Below are positions 44,601 to 51,919 of a stretch of DNA of 60,648 bases, piece after piece. This DNA comes from Bacteroidales bacterium (lineage in GTDB: Bacteria > Bacteroidota > Bacteroidia > Bacteroidales > WCHB1-69): assembly GCA_024685175.1 (NCBI GenBank), contig JAIKWD010000036.1, positions 1 through 60,648 of the forward strand, read 5' to 3'. The translations under genes were made by a program, and so were the position numbers. Within the stretch, counting starts at the first letter, position 1. Every line of letters starts with the position of its first letter. Below the pieces are notes generated by a model. It saw nothing but the letters and a program-made list of their open reading frames with translations, searched no databases and had not been told where the DNA came from.

Positions 44601-46891
44601 TCTTCGACGAACAGGTCTCCGTCTGCAGCAACGCGCTGCCGTTCGAGTGGCACGGCAAGACCTTCAACAACGACGCCGTGGCTTACGACTCGCTGACCAC
44701 TCTGGCTGGCTGCGACAGCATCTACAAGCTGACCCTGACCGTGGCTGAATACACCGTGATCAATGACGATCCCATCGTGTTTTGCCAAGGCGAGACCGTC
44801 ATGTGGCGCGAGATGACCATCTCCGAAACGGGCATTTACTACGACACCGTAACCACCACGGCGGGTAGCTGCCCGACTGTCTATGCTGTCAACGTGACCG
44901 TGAACCCGAGCTATCATTTCGTCGATACGATGGCCGTTTGTGCCGACCAACTTCCTTACATCTGGCACGAACAACGCTTTACCAAGGACACGACCATCAC
45001 GGTTAGATACCAGACCGCCGCTACCTTCTGCGACAGCGTCTATCAACTCACCTTCATCGTGCGTCCCGTCTATGCCAACACCGAAGACCTTACCGTCTGC
45101 GCAGATGCAGTGCCGCACGAGTGGCACGGACAATATTTGAGCGAGAACGGCACCTACTACGACACATTGACCACCGTCTATGGCTGCGACAGCACCTTTG
45201 TGCTCAATTTCAACGTCCAAACGGTGACAGCCGTCAATGATACTATGCTTGTCTGCGATGAGACAACCTACGCTTGGCATAACCAAACGCTCACGGAGTC
45301 CGGCGTCTACTACGACACCGTGCGCACCGTTACCGGCTGCGACAGTCTGGTCTACTCGCTGGCCCTGACTATGGGAACTTCCTTCTACGACATCGACACG
45401 GTGACCGTGGATGAGGGATTCGGCACCTATGCTTGGCACAATATGAACATCACGGCTCCCGGCCTGTACAGCGACTCCAGTCTTACGACCACCGGCTGCG
45501 ACAGCGTCTATCAACTCATGCTCACGGTCAACTCCACTCAAATCATCGAGAGCACGCCTATCCAACTCTGCCAAGGCGATTCCGTACAATGGCGCGGTCG
45601 TTGGATTAATGCCGCCGATACCTATACCGATACGGTGGGCAACGTGATCTTCCGCGTGGTGGTTACCGTCAATCCTTCCTATGCTTACTATGACACGGTG
45701 ACCGTCTGCCAAAGCGAACTGCCGTATTTTTGGCACAATCGTTCGCTCACAGCGGCGGGTGTCTATACCGACCTGCATCAAACCGCCGAGACTGGTTGCG
45801 ATAGCACCTACCACCTTACCCTCTTCGTGAACCAGACCTATTTGTTAGAGGAGACACAGACCATCTGCGCCTCCGAGGCACCGTACTCATGGCACGGTCG
45901 CGAACTCGCCGTTGGCGGTGTCTACTACGACTCCTTGCAGACCGCCGCTTTCTGCGACAGCATTTACAAGTTGACATTGACTATTAATCCTGCTGTCTAC
46001 CAAGAGGATACGGCCGTTACCTGCGAAGGCACGCCCTATGTATGGCGCGGCCATAGCCTGACCCAGAGCAATGTCTATCGCGACACCGTGCCCAATACGT
46101 ATGGCTGTCAGGATATCTATGTGCTGCATCTTACCGTGAACCCGATTTATCGCGACACCGTCCGCGCCACCATTTGCCAAGGCGAGACCTACAACGAAAA
46201 CGGATTCAACGTCACGCCGACCACCTATGGCACGATCTATGATCAACTCACGCTTTCTACCCAACAAGGTTGCGACAGCACTATCATACTGATCCTGACC
46301 GTCAACAGGACATTCTCGTACGAGGAGACGGCCAGCACCTGCGAAGGCACTCCTTTTGAATGGCGCGGCAGTATGTATCTCGTTGAAGGCACGTACTACG
46401 ACAGTCTGCAAACCCAATCCGGTTGCGACAGCGTCTATGTGCTACACCTGACCGTCAATCCTTCCTATGATATCTATTACGAAGACAGCGTGCTACTCAA
46501 CCATACCTACGAGAACTATGGATTTGTCGTCAACGCCACCGATACGGGCGTGTTCGAGTACACCATGAACTACTTCACCGTTATGGGTTGCGATAGTGTC
46601 ATCCACTTGACCTTGCACGTCAACTCCAACATCGGCGTTCAAGACTATGAACTCCCGCAATTGCGCGTCTACCCGAATCCTGCCACTACCTTCATCAATA
46701 TCGAGAGCGAAAGGATGCAGAAGATCTCGGTCTACGATATGCACGGTCGCCTTGTTAAGATCCAAGATGCCGACTCTCCCGAGTTTACTCGTCTTGAAAT
46801 TGAAAACGCCACTGCAGGCTTCTATATCCTCAAGATCCAATTGATGGACGGCGCTATCCTAACCAAGAAATTTGTTGTTAACAGGTTTTAA
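35612..46891 (+). CDS. Giant repetitive T9SS-secreted surface protein (3759 residues)
   Basis: Signal peptide MRKFLILLIAIAGCCIAANA. Residues 22-260 resemble a PCMD-type lectin-like domain (GYQLPNSGFENWTTE, KVFYDDIELIYN). A cadherin-like segment (265-345) and four PKD/Ig-like domains (350-635) follow. About 14 Ig-like repeats of roughly 80 residues (type I: RCGxGxVTLxAT...WYA...TTYYVxxxN...C.S) fill 635-1530 and 1687-1929. About 36 repeats of roughly 52 residues (type II: VC...PYxWHGxxLTxSGxYxDTxxTxxGCDSxYxLxLTVNP) fill 1532-1686 and 1930-3670. Each repeat has two conserved Cys, likely a disulfide. The end (YPNPATTFINIES...YDMHGRLVK...AGFYILKI...KKFVVNRF) is a type A T9SS sorting domain. Probably an adhesin or surface-layer stalk. 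The first 1.3 kb is clearly more AT-rich than the repeats. Confidence 0.93.
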   Translation: MRKFLILLIAIAGCCIAANAQVGYQLPNSGFENWTTETYTAGLIFPSNHTSDIPNSWRSINSATGSLRQQGADEGFVSKSTDAHSGSYSVKLTSVSKVGVNANGGLTSGRFNANSMTAANTQNCTYTSTVSGYNTSISTYPDSVYLWAKTDMSGTAQAHFNMVLHTNQITSGSSAYYQNPDPSDANNSVINANGATNQSRVVAQAIWNGNPTTWTKIKQPFTYTEGDKTPSFILITLSTNATPGGGSAGDKVFYDDIELIYNTRLDNLTVNGTTIQGFNKDILEYTYPNEVCGNDLASLSIVGTPKSSHATATISHVPTVDEPYAIVHVTHKNQENDNNVSKNYRINFNLASVNVELDNNGNYTVCQGQTVTMNASGADSYVWSNGLGNNSSAQITLTQVGTYEYTVTGTSNINGCSVSNIATAHVTVVASPNVTINGSTTGCTSVNLTATGATSFSWSDGTTGNTWSTTTVGDYSLTVTGTTGNCSGTATVQVHVYGNPIVVISGPNTVCTGESTTLTASGATSYSWSNGATGDAITPTTSGPYTVTGTSNGCTATASHNITINETPTVTISGVTAICSGNNTTLTAQSTVPNTTYTWSDNSTDNTLTVSTGGQYSVTGSSNGCTNTATVTVNVADLPAEPTVTNVSRCGAGEITLTATAPTGCTTYWYLSENTNEFTNTGDTNTTTLQQSFTYYVAARNAAGCFSARVPVTATVIPAPTTPSVTAVSNCGAYNDFTLTATGSNLQWFADANATQPIENMTLNVTATTTYYVRSGDENCHSELVPLTITINDNPAKPTNITANPASLCGSGNVTISATPATDCQLNWFLVNNPSSASDAFSTNNSVQRNNVNSTTTYYVRSYNTTTGCYSEMDSVSVVVSPALDPTPVAGATLCAAGEVTLTGTPGEGNTLRWYLNNELVHTGTSYTPMINGNTAFQVATYNETSGCESDRYPVNVTISATVPAPTVEASTVYACGGNATLQARAGQGTTLQWYDAAGNAITGATGATYTVSNLSANAQYQVAASQGSCQSAMTTVDVVVVNVNAPATPTLSASSVCGSDDVTMTVTLAEGQNAHWYANGTTTTVLATGSTYTATVNSSNNTFFVAVFDETSNCESARTSVTVTVNAIPEKPTIASANRDIEHCGTYEDLTLTATAPAGCTLQWFTDRAATQAVENTTLDVANTTTFYVRSYNGNCSSQMDSIVVTINPIPGVPSVVTPEPRCGSATGTIPVSITGTPGANGTVCHWYNADGVYQLGQNTYGGNFATSFSLLVSSYNSNTHCESEQITVNVVINNPPVAPTLTGDTRCGEGEVTLSATGGTADDTYAWYASADATEAFFTGATYTPMLSQSATYYVATVNPTTGCSSQRRTVTATINPAPAAPTTQDIDVCGAQNVTLTATSDANLHWYASQEGGEALTSTTVSLNEGVTTYYVAAYNTNCESERVPLAVTVNAIPVLSDVTGDERCGEGTVTLSATASEGAIVRWFANATDNEPVATGTTYAPSISQSTTYYVQAYNESTSCHSTLGNVTAVMNETYDTEFSETACDSFVWAGQTYSISGDYQHTFQSVNGCDSIVTLHLTVNQSQQTTVDTVVCNQFVWGGDTYTQSTSITKTFNSSTNCDSVVTVNLTVLQSTTGTESLTFCSNQLPADYHNTTIDHAGTYTVTIPNAAGCDSTITLTVIVNPQPGVATMTPQSRCGEGVVILSATSGQNANTCYWYADETTTDTLHSGFAYQPTISGTTTYYVASVNTTTGCMSARTAVTATVNPNPAAPTASDVSRCGRGPITLTAHTDDANANIRWFATSSANTPIATGVTYTNEDQVTPTTYYLDCIYENTGCKSNRVPVQAIVNPIPAAPQVTDLTNCGPATLTLAATVPEGSNAQWYATNDTTQLLNNTSVSVEDNATYYVRSNDGTCASQLTSLNITIYPVYQAQDLYDTVCQGVAYTGYGLNNTYTVSGEQTIALAAQSINGCDSVVTLHLMVNPTASSEFTEVACNSYTWEGTTYQESGNFVKHFLTVNGCDSVVTLHLTINRTVNNSISATACDSYAWNDSTYTTSGDYVQTFIAANSCDSVVTLHLTINNSVATEFTEVACNSYTWDGSTYTTSGDYTKEYETLAGCDSIVTLHLTINYSNNIVMNDTVCEGGAYTNNGFDTTLTAGTYTLTHSGTNQYGCDSTTTLHLVVNPVYNISITAMTCTGQSYPFNGQNLTTAGTYTANLQSVNGCDSTVTLTLTVGAEWRDTITAHVCYGGSYNANGFNISNATTSQFYSNSGTSASGCDSTMVLRLVVHDLNTTELNASICLGQTYNLNGFNITPTVAGMFDTTKIVKTAFQCDSTVVLHLMVNPTYYFSDTITTCQSSTPYHYAVENDDIVVNTPGTKTKTYNHTTATGCDSIRTLTLIVNRSYNQQYTGTVCAGSAYTQHGFDTTFVEEGQYTLVHEFVTAKGCDSIVTVVLTVNPVKTTNLTATLCQGESYTQNGFDVTPTNDTIYVRNLSAVGTGCDSIVTLTVTVNPVYHNNYTGTVCLGDVYTGNGFEVTPDAAGVFTYVDSSTTVNGCDSISSLTLTVNPSYNLSYTASICEGNTFAQYGFDTTFTEAGVYELSYEGATINGCDSNVTVMLTVNPIYSVDTTVDICDEALPFKWNNDNAYSYMESGNYTISYSTVSGCDSIVNLHLNVHPSFEIDTVIQTCEGALPYQFDENNSFNGTGNYTVALQTAFGCDSIYHIQLIVTPSITHTVTRNICESALPFTLGDSIFTQAGEYEVVATSAGGCTEITYLTLNVYPEFVETQTVTVCANELPYVHDATHSYTEAGTYTLDYTTAHGCDSTVTLTLNVTPNPTSVDTRAVCAGEFPIVYGDSTISAAGEYNIVFEREGLCDSLVTLTVIENPVYVFDSTMAVCSDETPYLWHGQSLTESGTFVDEHQTVAGCDSIYTLHLTVNNTFLQNDTVTICSDETPYDWHNRSLTTSGLYADTLTTVAGCDSVYTLNLIVNPKYFFDEQVSVCSNALPFEWHGKTFNNDAVAYDSLTTLAGCDSIYKLTLTVAEYTVINDDPIVFCQGETVMWREMTISETGIYYDTVTTTAGSCPTVYAVNVTVNPSYHFVDTMAVCADQLPYIWHEQRFTKDTTITVRYQTAATFCDSVYQLTFIVRPVYANTEDLTVCADAVPHEWHGQYLSENGTYYDTLTTVYGCDSTFVLNFNVQTVTAVNDTMLVCDETTYAWHNQTLTESGVYYDTVRTVTGCDSLVYSLALTMGTSFYDIDTVTVDEGFGTYAWHNMNITAPGLYSDSSLTTTGCDSVYQLMLTVNSTQIIESTPIQLCQGDSVQWRGRWINAADTYTDTVGNVIFRVVVTVNPSYAYYDTVTVCQSELPYFWHNRSLTAAGVYTDLHQTAETGCDSTYHLTLFVNQTYLLEETQTICASEAPYSWHGRELAVGGVYYDSLQTAAFCDSIYKLTLTINPAVYQEDTAVTCEGTPYVWRGHSLTQSNVYRDTVPNTYGCQDIYVLHLTVNPIYRDTVRATICQGETYNENGFNVTPTTYGTIYDQLTLSTQQGCDSTIILILTVNRTFSYEETASTCEGTPFEWRGSMYLVEGTYYDSLQTQSGCDSVYVLHLTVNPSYDIYYEDSVLLNHTYENYGFVVNATDTGVFEYTMNYFTVMGCDSVIHLTLHVNSNIGVQDYELPQLRVYPNPATTFINIESERMQKISVYDMHGRLVKIQDADSPEFTRLEIENATAGFYILKIQLMDGAILTKKFVVNRF
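37513..41400 (+). repeat. Type I Ig-like repeats in the giant gene (about 14 copies)
   Basis: Repeating unit of about 240 bases coding for PxxPTxxxxxRCGxGxVTLxATxxxGxxxxWYA...TTYYVxxYNxxxxCxSxRxPVxVTVN. Copies are diverged, not exact, so they are old duplications kept by selection. Three type II units interrupt the block at about 40207-40670. Confidence 0.85.
41400..46620 (+). repeat. Type II short repeats in the giant gene (about 33 copies here)
   Basis: Unit of about 155 bases. Two sublineages can be told apart by eye: one with NGF(D/N) in the middle (mostly 42000-43480, and again near 46190) and one with WHG/WHN/WRG (mostly 44300-46420). Nearly all end GCDSxxxLxLxVNP. A few lack the GC pair (for example near 45580-45670). 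Confidence 0.85.
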
Positions 46892-46910
46892 TTAATGTTA
46901 TGTGAAGAAA

Positions 46911-46939
46911 GGGTTCGGGTCTCCCGAATCCTTTTTTTT
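46911..46939 (+). terminator. Terminator of the giant T9SS gene
   Basis: GGGTTCGGG, TCT, CCCGAATCC form nine pairs (one G-U), followed by eight T. It lies 20 bases after the stop codon at 46891. Confidence 0.85.
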
Positions 46940-46941
46940 AT

Positions 46942-46969
46942 TACTTTTGCGCCCTGACAATTTTGTCAG
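46942..46969 (+). promoter_or_regulatory. -7 box and operator palindrome of the TetR-dehydratase operon
   Basis: TACTTTTG (46942-46949) is the -7 box. Five bases on, CTGACAA-TT-TTGTCAG (46954-46969) is a perfect palindrome placed at the expected transcription start, 26 bases before the TetR start codon. TGACA...TGTCA palindromes are common TetR-family operators, so autorepression is likely. Confidence 0.7.
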
Positions 46970-46995
46970 TATGAGAATCTTTTAAACAAGATGAT

Positions 46996-47616
46996 ATGTC
47001 CAGACAACCGAGAGACAACAAGAAAGATGTCATCATCCAGGCGGCGGAAGAAGAATTCCTGCAAAAGGGCTATGACGGCGCCCGAATGATGGAGATTGCA
47101 CAAAAGGCCGGGGTGGGGCATCCCTTACTGCATTATCATTTCAGCAACAAGCGCAAGTTGTTCCAAAATGTAGTCAGTGGAAAGTTGAATGTGCTGATGC
47201 AATCTGTGCTGATCTCATTGGACGAGCCCGACAGGGATTTCTCCGAGAGAATAAGCTTGATGGTGTCTCGTCACTTCGATTTCCTCCAAGAACACGGCAA
47301 TTATATTCGTTTCATACTCAAAGAACTCGATATGCATCCAGAACTTATGGCCCAAGTGAGGCTTGCGGTTGTTGAACAGTTTAACGAGGCTAAAAACCGC
47401 TTTCAAGTGGCGTTGGACCAAGAAATCGAGAAGGGGAATATATGTTATATTGATGCACAAACGCTCATATTGGACATTGTGTCCCTAAATGTTTTTTGTA
47501 TTTTGACCAACCCTCTTGTCGGGAATGTAGTGGATGATTCTCAGAATAAAGCCTTCCTTGAGATGCGTAAATCGGAAAACGTGAAGATGGTTTTGGGGAG
47601 ATTGCAGATTAAATAA
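46996..47616 (+). CDS. TetR/AcrR family transcriptional regulator
   Basis: 206 residues. N-terminal helix-turn-helix domain: IIQAAEEEFLQKGYDGARMMEIAQKAGVGHPLLHYHFSNKRKLF, the standard TetR pattern. The C-terminal ligand domain is helical and not family-diagnostic. It is followed after 23 bases by the 1408-residue dehydratase-activase gene, so the two form an operon, and a palindrome over its own transcription start suggests autoregulation. The ligand may be a substrate or product of that enzyme, an inference from linkage. Confidence 0.93.
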   Translation: MSRQPRDNKKDVIIQAAEEEFLQKGYDGARMMEIAQKAGVGHPLLHYHFSNKRKLFQNVVSGKLNVLMQSVLISLDEPDRDFSERISLMVSRHFDFLQEHGNYIRFILKELDMHPELMAQVRLAVVEQFNEAKNRFQVALDQEIEKGNICYIDAQTLILDIVSLNVFCILTNPLVGNVVDDSQNKAFLEMRKSENVKMVLGRLQIK

Positions 47617-47639
47617 ACAATAAAGAATTATCATACATA

Positions 47640-50600
47640 ATGAATATACTCAGACTAGGAATAGATATCGGCTCCACGACTGTCAAACTCGTGGTTCTTG
47701 GCCCTGATTACGAAGTGCTGTATGCCGACTATCGCCGTCACAATATGAACATACGTCTGACGGTGAAAGAGTCCATCGCTCCAGTGCTTCGTCAGTACCC
47801 CGATGCGGAATTGCGTGTGGCAGTGACCGGCTCCGTAGGTATGGGTTACGCCGAATGCTGGCATCTTCCCTTTGTGCAGGAGGTGATCTCCGCTGCCACG
47901 TTGGTGAAGCGGCAATTCCCGACCACCCGTACCTTTATCGATATCGGAGGCGAGGATAGCAAGATGATCTTCTTCGACGAGGGTAGGGTGCCCGACATCC
48001 GGATGAACGGCAACTGTGCGGGTGGCACGGGGGCCTTCATCGACCAGACGGCCAGTCTGCTCAACGTGGAGACCTCCGAGCTGAACACCTTGGCCGAGCA
48101 GGCCGAGCACGTGTATCCCATCGCCTCGCGATGCGGTGTGTTCTCCAAGACCGATATCCAGAACTTGTTGGCCCGTCACGTCAGTAAGGCTGACGTGGCT
48201 CTCTCCGTGTTCCAGGCCGTAGCCTTGCAAGTCATCGGTACACTGTCGCGCGGCGTCGATGCGAAGCCTCCCGTGTTCTTCTGCGGCGGCCCCTTCGCCT
48301 TCCTGCCGATGCTCAAGACGACCTTCCTCCAACATCTGCATATCACGGAGGCGGACTGCGTCGCCGTGCCCGATGCCCGCGTAGTACCCGCGCACGGGGC
48401 CGCCCTCATGGCCGAGAACGCGTGCAAGGAACCCATCAAGATGGCGGACTTCGTCAATGCCATCGAAGACCTGGCCATCAACAATGAGACTCTGCTGCAA
48501 AATCGACTGCAACCCCTGTTCAAAGATGCTCAGGATCTCAAGTCTTGGCAACAACATAAACAGAACTTCTTCGTGCCCCGCATCGACTGGAAAGACGTGA
48601 AGGACGACCAGGTCTTTATGGGTGTCGACTCCGGCTCCACCACTACCAAACTGGTGGTACTCGACGTGAATGGCCGTTTACTGTATAGTGACTACCGATC
48701 CAATAACGGGGACAACTTCGGCGCTTTTCTCCAAGCCCTGCAAGGGTTCAAGCAAGCCTGCGAAGAGCACGACTTCCATCCATTGGTGGTCAACAGCGCC
48801 GTGACGGGCTATGGTGAGAACCTCTTGAAGACCGCCTTCGGACTGCATCACGGCGTGGTCGAGACCATGGCGCACTACCTTGGCGCCAGGAGCGTGTCGC
48901 CCGACGTATCCTTCATCCTCGATATCGGCGGCCAGGATATGAAGGCCATCTTCGTGGAAAACCAAGCCATCCGGCGGTTAGAAATCAACGAGGCCTGCTC
49001 TTCCGGCTGCGGTTCGTTCATCGAGACCTTCGCCAAGATGCTCGGCTATACGGTGGCCGACTTTGCCCAGATCGCCTGCGAAGCCCAACATCCCTACGAC
49101 CTCGGCACGCGCTGCACCGTGTTTATGAACTCCAAGGTGAAACAGGCAATGCGCGAAGGCACGACATCGGAAGATATCTCCGCCGGCTTTGCGTACTCCG
49201 TGATCAAAAACTGTCTCTTCAAGGTGCTTAAACTGAGAAAGATAGAGGAACTTGGCAACCATATCGTCGTGCAAGGTGGCACGTTCAAGAATATGGCGGT
49301 GGTGCGTGCGCTGGAACTGCTTACCGGCAAGGATGTCCGCTTCTCCGACATCCCCGAGTTGATGGGCGCTTACGGATGTGCACTCTTCGCCAAGGAACAG
49401 CCGATCATCAGCCCGCTGACGATGGACGAACTGTTGTCTATCGAACAATTCGAGACACAACCCCAGACCTGTACGGGCTGCTCCAACCACTGTACGGTTA
49501 TCCAATATCAATTCTCCAACGGAAGAAGTTACTACTCCGGCAACAACTGCGAGAAGGTGTTTTCCAATGAAATCGAAGCCCGGGTGAAAGGGGCGAATCA
49601 GCATCACGAGCGACTCAAACTGCTCTACCGCCGTCCCATCGTGCCCGTCTCCGAAGCCAAACTCACCATTGGCATTCCGCGCTCGCTGGGTATGTTCGAG
49701 TTGTTCCCGTTTTGGCACGCTCTGTTTACCGAATGCGGTTTCTCCGTCGTGCTGTCGGGTCGTTCTACCAACAAACTCTACGAGCAGGGCATCCACACCG
49801 TGATGTCCGAGAACATCTGCTTTCCCGCTAAATTGATGCACGGTCACGTGTACGACCTCGCGCTCCGCAAGGTGGATCGCATTTTCTATCCCTACGTCAT
49901 AATGGAAAGGAAAGCCGACGACAAGGTGCGCAATAGTTTCAATTGCCCCATCGTGGCCGGCTATTCCGATGTGATGCGCAACGCCATCGATACGGAAGAG
50001 CGCTTCAATATCCCGTTTGACGCTCCCGTGGTCTCCTTCAACAATGAAAAACTGATGCGGGAGAGTTGCCGCGATTATTTGAAGACGCTCGGCATAGGCA
50101 AAAAGAAGGCGGACGAGGCTGTTGACGCCGCTATGAAAGCGCAGGATGCCTATATCGCCGAACAGCATCGTCGCGCAAAGGAGATCGTTCGGAAAGCCAA
50201 GGAAGAGGACCGGATGGTGGTGGTGCTTGCCGGCAGGCCATACCACTCCGACCCGCTCATCCAACACAAGATCTCCGATGTCCTGGCCGATATGGGCATT
50301 GACGTGGTGACGGAGTTTGTGGCCGATGACCAAGACGCGGATGTCTATAAGGAACTTATGTCGGTCACGCAATGGACGTATCCCAACCGCGTGTTCAAAG
50401 CAGCCCACTATGTGGCCAATAGTCCTGATAATGTGCATTTTATGATGATCACCTCCTTCGGCTGCGGCCCCGATGCCTTCATCATTGACGAGACCCACGA
50501 CATTCTTGACCGCAAGGGCAAGAGTTTTACCCTCTTGAAAGTCGATGACGTGAACAACATCGGCTCATTGCGCTTGCGTGTGCGCTCGATGGTGGAGAGT

Positions 50601-51866
50601 CTCAAGTTCAGTCGTAAGATTGACGTGGACAAGCCCTTCGTGACCACGCCTGCGTTCCAGTTGGCCGACAAGCGGCGCACCATCCTGGCGCCGAGTTTTG
50701 CCGAGGGCTATAACGAGTATTTCCCGACCTTGTTCAAGATGGCCGGCTACAAGATGACCGTGTTGCCGCTTGGCGACAAGGAGTGCGTGGACTTGGGTTT
50801 GCAGTATGCCAACAACGAGGTCTGCTATCCTGCCACCATTGTGGTCGGCACCTTGCTCAAAGCCCTGCGCAGCGGCAAGTACAACTTGGACGATGTGGCC
50901 GTGCTTATAACGCAGACGGGCGGCCAGTGTCGTGCGACCAACTACATTATGCTCATCAAGAAGGCCTTGGTGGCGGCGGGCTTTGAAAATGTGCCCGTAC
51001 TGGCCTTGGCGCTGGGCGACTCGCTGGCCAACGAGCAACCGGGATTCTTCTTCAATGCCAAGGACTTCGCCATTCTCGCCGTGTTTACGCTGCTCTACGC
51101 CGACTGTCTTGCACGGATGTACTACGCCTGCCGTCCACGGGAATTGCGCCCCGGAGCAGCCAAGAAGATCCATCGCAAGTATGTGGAAAAGGTCTTCCCC
51201 TATATGGAAAATCGTGACTATAAGGGAATACGGAAATTGCTGGCCGAAGCCGTGCAAGAGTATATGGCCAATATGGACTGCAACAAACCGCTCCCACAAG
51301 TCGGCGTCGTGGGTGAGATATATGTCAAATATAACACCTTCGGCCACCTCAACGTGCTCGACTGGCTCGCAGACCAAGGCGTGGAAGTCATCTCTCCCTC
51401 TATCTACAATTTCTTTGTCAATAGTTTCGTCAATAGACATGTCAACAAGAAATATCACATCCAGGAAGGTTCGATGCCGTTGTGGATCACTGACACCGTG
51501 TACAAAGTCATCGCGCATTACGCCAAGGAGTACGATGAAATTTGTGCTCCGTTCCCGTATTACCGACCGTTCGCCAATATCTTCCACGAGGCGGAGTTGG
51601 CTTCCCGAATCATTAGTATGGCGGCCAACTTTGGAGAAGGATGGCTGATTCCCGCCGAGATGTCGGCTCTTGCTGAGAGCGGTGTCAAGAACATCATCAG
51701 TCTCCAACCCTTCGCCTGTATCTCCAACCACATCATTTCCAAAGGCGTTGAGAAGAAGATCCGCAAGTTCTATCCGGATCTGAATTTGTTGTTCCTTGAT
51801 TTTGATGGCGGAACCAGCGAAGCCAATGTGTTTAACAGACTTCATTTTCTAATTGAGAACGAATAG
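47640..51866 (+). CDS. Fused 2-hydroxyacyl-CoA dehydratase activase/dehydratase-like protein
   Basis: 1408 residues. Two ASKHA-type BadF/BcrA activase domains come first: residues 1-270 (LGIDIGSTTVKLVVL, GNCAGGTGAFIDQTA, SRCGVFSKTDI) and about 320-590 (MGVDSGSTTTKLVVL, NEACSSGCGSFIET, TRCTVFMNSKV); the Cys in each would hold a bridging [4Fe-4S] cluster. A Cys-rich link (QTCTGCSNHCTV...GNNCEKVF), a DUF2229 region (LTIGIPRSLGMFELFPFW) and an HgdB-like C-terminal half (GRPYHSDPLIQHKISDVL, CGPDAFIIDE, QTGGQCRATNY) follow. Such fusions are widespread in anaerobes; ATP-driven electron injection is likely but the substrate is unknown. Co-transcribed with the TetR gene. Confidence 0.9.
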   Translation: MNILRLGIDIGSTTVKLVVLGPDYEVLYADYRRHNMNIRLTVKESIAPVLRQYPDAELRVAVTGSVGMGYAECWHLPFVQEVISAATLVKRQFPTTRTFIDIGGEDSKMIFFDEGRVPDIRMNGNCAGGTGAFIDQTASLLNVETSELNTLAEQAEHVYPIASRCGVFSKTDIQNLLARHVSKADVALSVFQAVALQVIGTLSRGVDAKPPVFFCGGPFAFLPMLKTTFLQHLHITEADCVAVPDARVVPAHGAALMAENACKEPIKMADFVNAIEDLAINNETLLQNRLQPLFKDAQDLKSWQQHKQNFFVPRIDWKDVKDDQVFMGVDSGSTTTKLVVLDVNGRLLYSDYRSNNGDNFGAFLQALQGFKQACEEHDFHPLVVNSAVTGYGENLLKTAFGLHHGVVETMAHYLGARSVSPDVSFILDIGGQDMKAIFVENQAIRRLEINEACSSGCGSFIETFAKMLGYTVADFAQIACEAQHPYDLGTRCTVFMNSKVKQAMREGTTSEDISAGFAYSVIKNCLFKVLKLRKIEELGNHIVVQGGTFKNMAVVRALELLTGKDVRFSDIPELMGAYGCALFAKEQPIISPLTMDELLSIEQFETQPQTCTGCSNHCTVIQYQFSNGRSYYSGNNCEKVFSNEIEARVKGANQHHERLKLLYRRPIVPVSEAKLTIGIPRSLGMFELFPFWHALFTECGFSVVLSGRSTNKLYEQGIHTVMSENICFPAKLMHGHVYDLALRKVDRIFYPYVIMERKADDKVRNSFNCPIVAGYSDVMRNAIDTEERFNIPFDAPVVSFNNEKLMRESCRDYLKTLGIGKKKADEAVDAAMKAQDAYIAEQHRRAKEIVRKAKEEDRMVVVLAGRPYHSDPLIQHKISDVLADMGIDVVTEFVADDQDADVYKELMSVTQWTYPNRVFKAAHYVANSPDNVHFMMITSFGCGPDAFIIDETHDILDRKGKSFTLLKVDDVNNIGSLRLRVRSMVESLKFSRKIDVDKPFVTTPAFQLADKRRTILAPSFAEGYNEYFPTLFKMAGYKMTVLPLGDKECVDLGLQYANNEVCYPATIVVGTLLKALRSGKYNLDDVAVLITQTGGQCRATNYIMLIKKALVAAGFENVPVLALALGDSLANEQPGFFFNAKDFAILAVFTLLYADCLARMYYACRPRELRPGAAKKIHRKYVEKVFPYMENRDYKGIRKLLAEAVQEYMANMDCNKPLPQVGVVGEIYVKYNTFGHLNVLDWLADQGVEVISPSIYNFFVNSFVNRHVNKKYHIQEGSMPLWITDTVYKVIAHYAKEYDEICAPFPYYRPFANIFHEAELASRIISMAANFGEGWLIPAEMSALAESGVKNIISLQPFACISNHIISKGVEKKIRKFYPDLNLLFLDFDGGTSEANVFNRLHFLIENE

Positions 51867-51883
51867 CAAAAATCGTATCTTTG
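51853..51883 (+). promoter_or_regulatory. Promoter of the S9 peptidase gene
   Basis: TTG (51853-51855), 20 bases, TATCTTTG (51876-51883): a full -33/-7 match, 36 bases before the ATG at 51920. The -33 element lies inside the end of the upstream gene. Confidence 0.7.
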
Positions 51884-51919
51884 TGCTTTCTTTTGAAAAT
51901 TATTTCAAAACTATAGCAT

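Noticed and set aside
43865-45814. 649-residue minus-strand open frame inside the giant gene
   Set aside because: Same shadow effect of repeats; no recognisable motif.
41400-46620. CRISPR array or non-coding minisatellite
   Set aside because: The repeats are diverged, in frame, encode a constant protein pattern and have no unique spacers.
48978-50498. 506-residue minus-strand frame opposite the dehydratase gene
   Set aside because: The plus-strand frame holds all activase motifs; the antisense frame is H/G/V-rich and featureless.
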